Source: Bacteroidota bacterium (lineage in GTDB: Bacteria; Bacteroidota; JABWAT01). Taken from it: a stretch of DNA of 64,000 nt. Within the stretch, counting starts at the first letter, position 1. Each line of letters starts with the position of its first letter. This document shows, piece by piece, positions 62,901 through 64,000 of this stretch. A program made the translations under genes and the position numbers. Below the pieces are notes generated by a model that had not been told where the DNA came from, ran no database searches, and saw nothing but the letters and a program-made list of their open reading frames with translations. The stretch lies in contig JABWAT010000011.1 in NCBI GenBank assembly GCA_013360915.1, positions 1 to 64,000 on the forward strand, in the 5' to 3' direction.

Positions 62901-64000
62901 TTATTGTATTCCAGTCTGTGTGTTTGTAGAAGGAAACAACCCCTGCATAAGCCCTTTTTTGTGCGTCTTGAGAGCGTCCATCTTTTGGGTTTCGGCGGTG
63001 ATAAATTCGTCTAGTTTGCTCAGGCAATCCGCGATTCGTTGTTGTTCAGTCGCGTTGGGGAAGAACAACACAAACTCTTTAAGATGATCAAGTTCAATCT
63101 TTCCAGCACCGATTCCAGTTTCGTTGATTGAGAAACGGGATTGAAAAGCTAAAAGCTGGTAAAGAAGAAATCCGGTTTTAATAGAACTATCCAAGTCAAG
63201 CGCTTTAACATCTTGATTGAACGCCACGTCAATTCCAGCAACGCAAATAGGTACGCGCTTAAACAGCATGCTCCCGCGAACAAGAATCAAAATTGATCCC
63301 TTCTTAGCGATTCGAGTACCGTTGCCAATAGCAAGCGGCGCCACGTAATGGTCAGCCTTTTCGACTACAAGATCATACATCGACGAAGCACTGACCCACG
63401 GAATAGTTCCATTCCAATACTCTGGATTGTCTTTCGATGGTGTCCCCCCTGAAGAAAATGACGCAATGCTACCAAGAGGCTTCATCTCCCACTCCCCATC
63501 ATCCTGAAACTCCGGAAAGCGCAGTCTTGGCACGGTTTCGCCTTCGCGGGGGAAAAGCTGCTGCATCAGGCCTTTTTTATGGGTTTTGAGCGCGTTCACT
63601 TTCCGGGCTTGGGCGGCAATCAGCTCGTCCAGCGAACTCAGGCAATCGGCGATTTTTTGTTGTTCGGGGAGGGATGGGAAACCTAAGCAAAGCGAGGCGA
63701 TATTGTCTTTAGTGAAGCCTTTGATAGATGTTCCTTGATTGAAAGACAGCAGAGTCTCTTTATTAGACTTCAACAAATAAGCTAAGAACAACGTCAACGT
63801 CTCTGCATCGGTAGTTGTGAAATTCGTGAAGTCTTGACTCGTGCAAAGAGGGAATGTTGAAACTGCGAGCTTTCCAACACCCACCCTTGAAACAAGGAGA
63901 ATGCTTTTCGCAGGTAATATCTTTGTCGCCGATTCTTGAACTGCCTGTTTTGTGATAAAGCGGGATATGTTGATTTGAGAAAGCGAGTCCTCATTCAAGT
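62901..64000 (-). CDS. hsdS: Type I restriction-modification specificity subunit (5' partial)
   Basis: The last 366 residues or so of HsdS, running off the right edge. The visible part starts within the first target-recognition domain, then the central conserved helix (LPEQQKIADCLSSLDELIAAQARKVNALKTHKKGLMQQLFP), a second target-recognition domain (EWEMKPLGSIASFSSGGTPSKDNPEYW), and the C-terminal repeat of the helix (TEQQRIADCLSKLDEFITAETQKMDALKTHKKGLMQGLFP). The two helices are near-copies, which allows domain shuffling. It lies directly upstream of the GajA-like gene. Confidence 0.93.
   Translation of the reverse strand, partial: LNEDSLSQINISRFITKQAVQESATKILPAKSILLVSRVGVGKLAVSTFPLCTSQDFTNFTTTDAETLTLFLAYLLKSNKETLLSFNQGTSIKGFTKDNIASLCLGFPSLPEQQKIADCLSSLDELIAAQARKVNALKTHKKGLMQQLFPREGETVPRLRFPEFQDDGEWEMKPLGSIASFSSGGTPSKDNPEYWNGTIPWVSASSMYDLVVEKADHYVAPLAIGNGTRIAKKGSILILVRGSMLFKRVPICVAGIDVAFNQDVKALDLDSSIKTGFLLYQLLAFQSRFSINETGIGAGKIELDHLKEFVLFFPNATEQQRIADCLSKLDEFITAETQKMDALKTHKKGLMQGLFPSTNTQTGIQ

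Noticed and set aside
62901-64000. hsdS as a truncated pseudogene
   Set aside because: It is cut only by the window edge; the frame is open to the last base.

Overview
The window reads as a chromosome segment from a Gram-negative bacterium of the FCB group, close to the Bacteroidota/Ignavibacteria/Calditrichota side. Three things support this. (i) At least six proteins end in a type IX secretion (T9SS) tail of the QNYPNPFNPST kind or a close relative. (ii) Many genes are preceded by the Bacteroidota-type promoter TTG/TTTG-N18-20-TAnnTTTG. (iii) Lipoproteins and beta-barrel or tail-sorted surface proteins are frequent. Genes are densely packed, with many ATGA stop/start overlaps and several convergent pairs whose 3' ends overlap. 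No rRNA, tRNA or CRISPR was seen.

Layout. 1-6660: three tandem cassettes (promoter, secreted paralogue, terminator), then a non-coding stretch with REP-like repeats and the orphan 3' end of a fourth cassette. 6661-14245: a sugar ABC importer (binding lipoprotein and two permeases, no ATPase), a DUF58 protein, a GH13 amylase-type lipoprotein, birA and coaX. 14236-24261: HAD phosphatase, a four-heme lipoprotein, a VapBC-type toxin pair with a palindromic operator, trpD, a six-hairpin glycosidase-like protein, an AsmA-GT51 transglycosylase, a methyltransferase and an epimerase-like protein. 24239-35308: valS with an ABC exporter, a coiled-coil lipoprotein, and a five-gene tyrA-led operon that includes two peptidases. 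35462-47499: surface lipoproteins, an acetyltransferase, a small microcompartment-type operon (winged-helix protein, PduS-like, PduT-like), a GH5 glycanase, a phosphodiesterase, and a two-component system with a sigma-54 activator. 47726-57386: a duplicated-domain secreted protein behind a candidate sigma-54 promoter, an outer-membrane barrel, prfB with its programmed frameshift, alr, a MntA/HepT pair, lysS and two LolC/E-type permeases. 57457-64000: a defence island, read leftwards as hsdS (cut by the window edge), a GajA-like OLD nuclease, a GajB-like helicase and hsdM.

How parts fit together. The left part looks like an alpha-glucan use locus: secreted proteins with starch-binding-like modules, a GH13 lipoprotein and a maltodextrin-type importer. 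The most notable systems are a Gabija-like pair inside a type I restriction-modification operon, with long poly-G runs in its genes; an orphan redox pair of microcompartment proteins with a tiny regulator and no shell or enzyme genes nearby; and a propeller-sensor kinase/sigma-54 activator next to a likely target gene. A set of genes whose promoter -7 element ends 4-5 bases before ATG suggests leaderless mRNAs.
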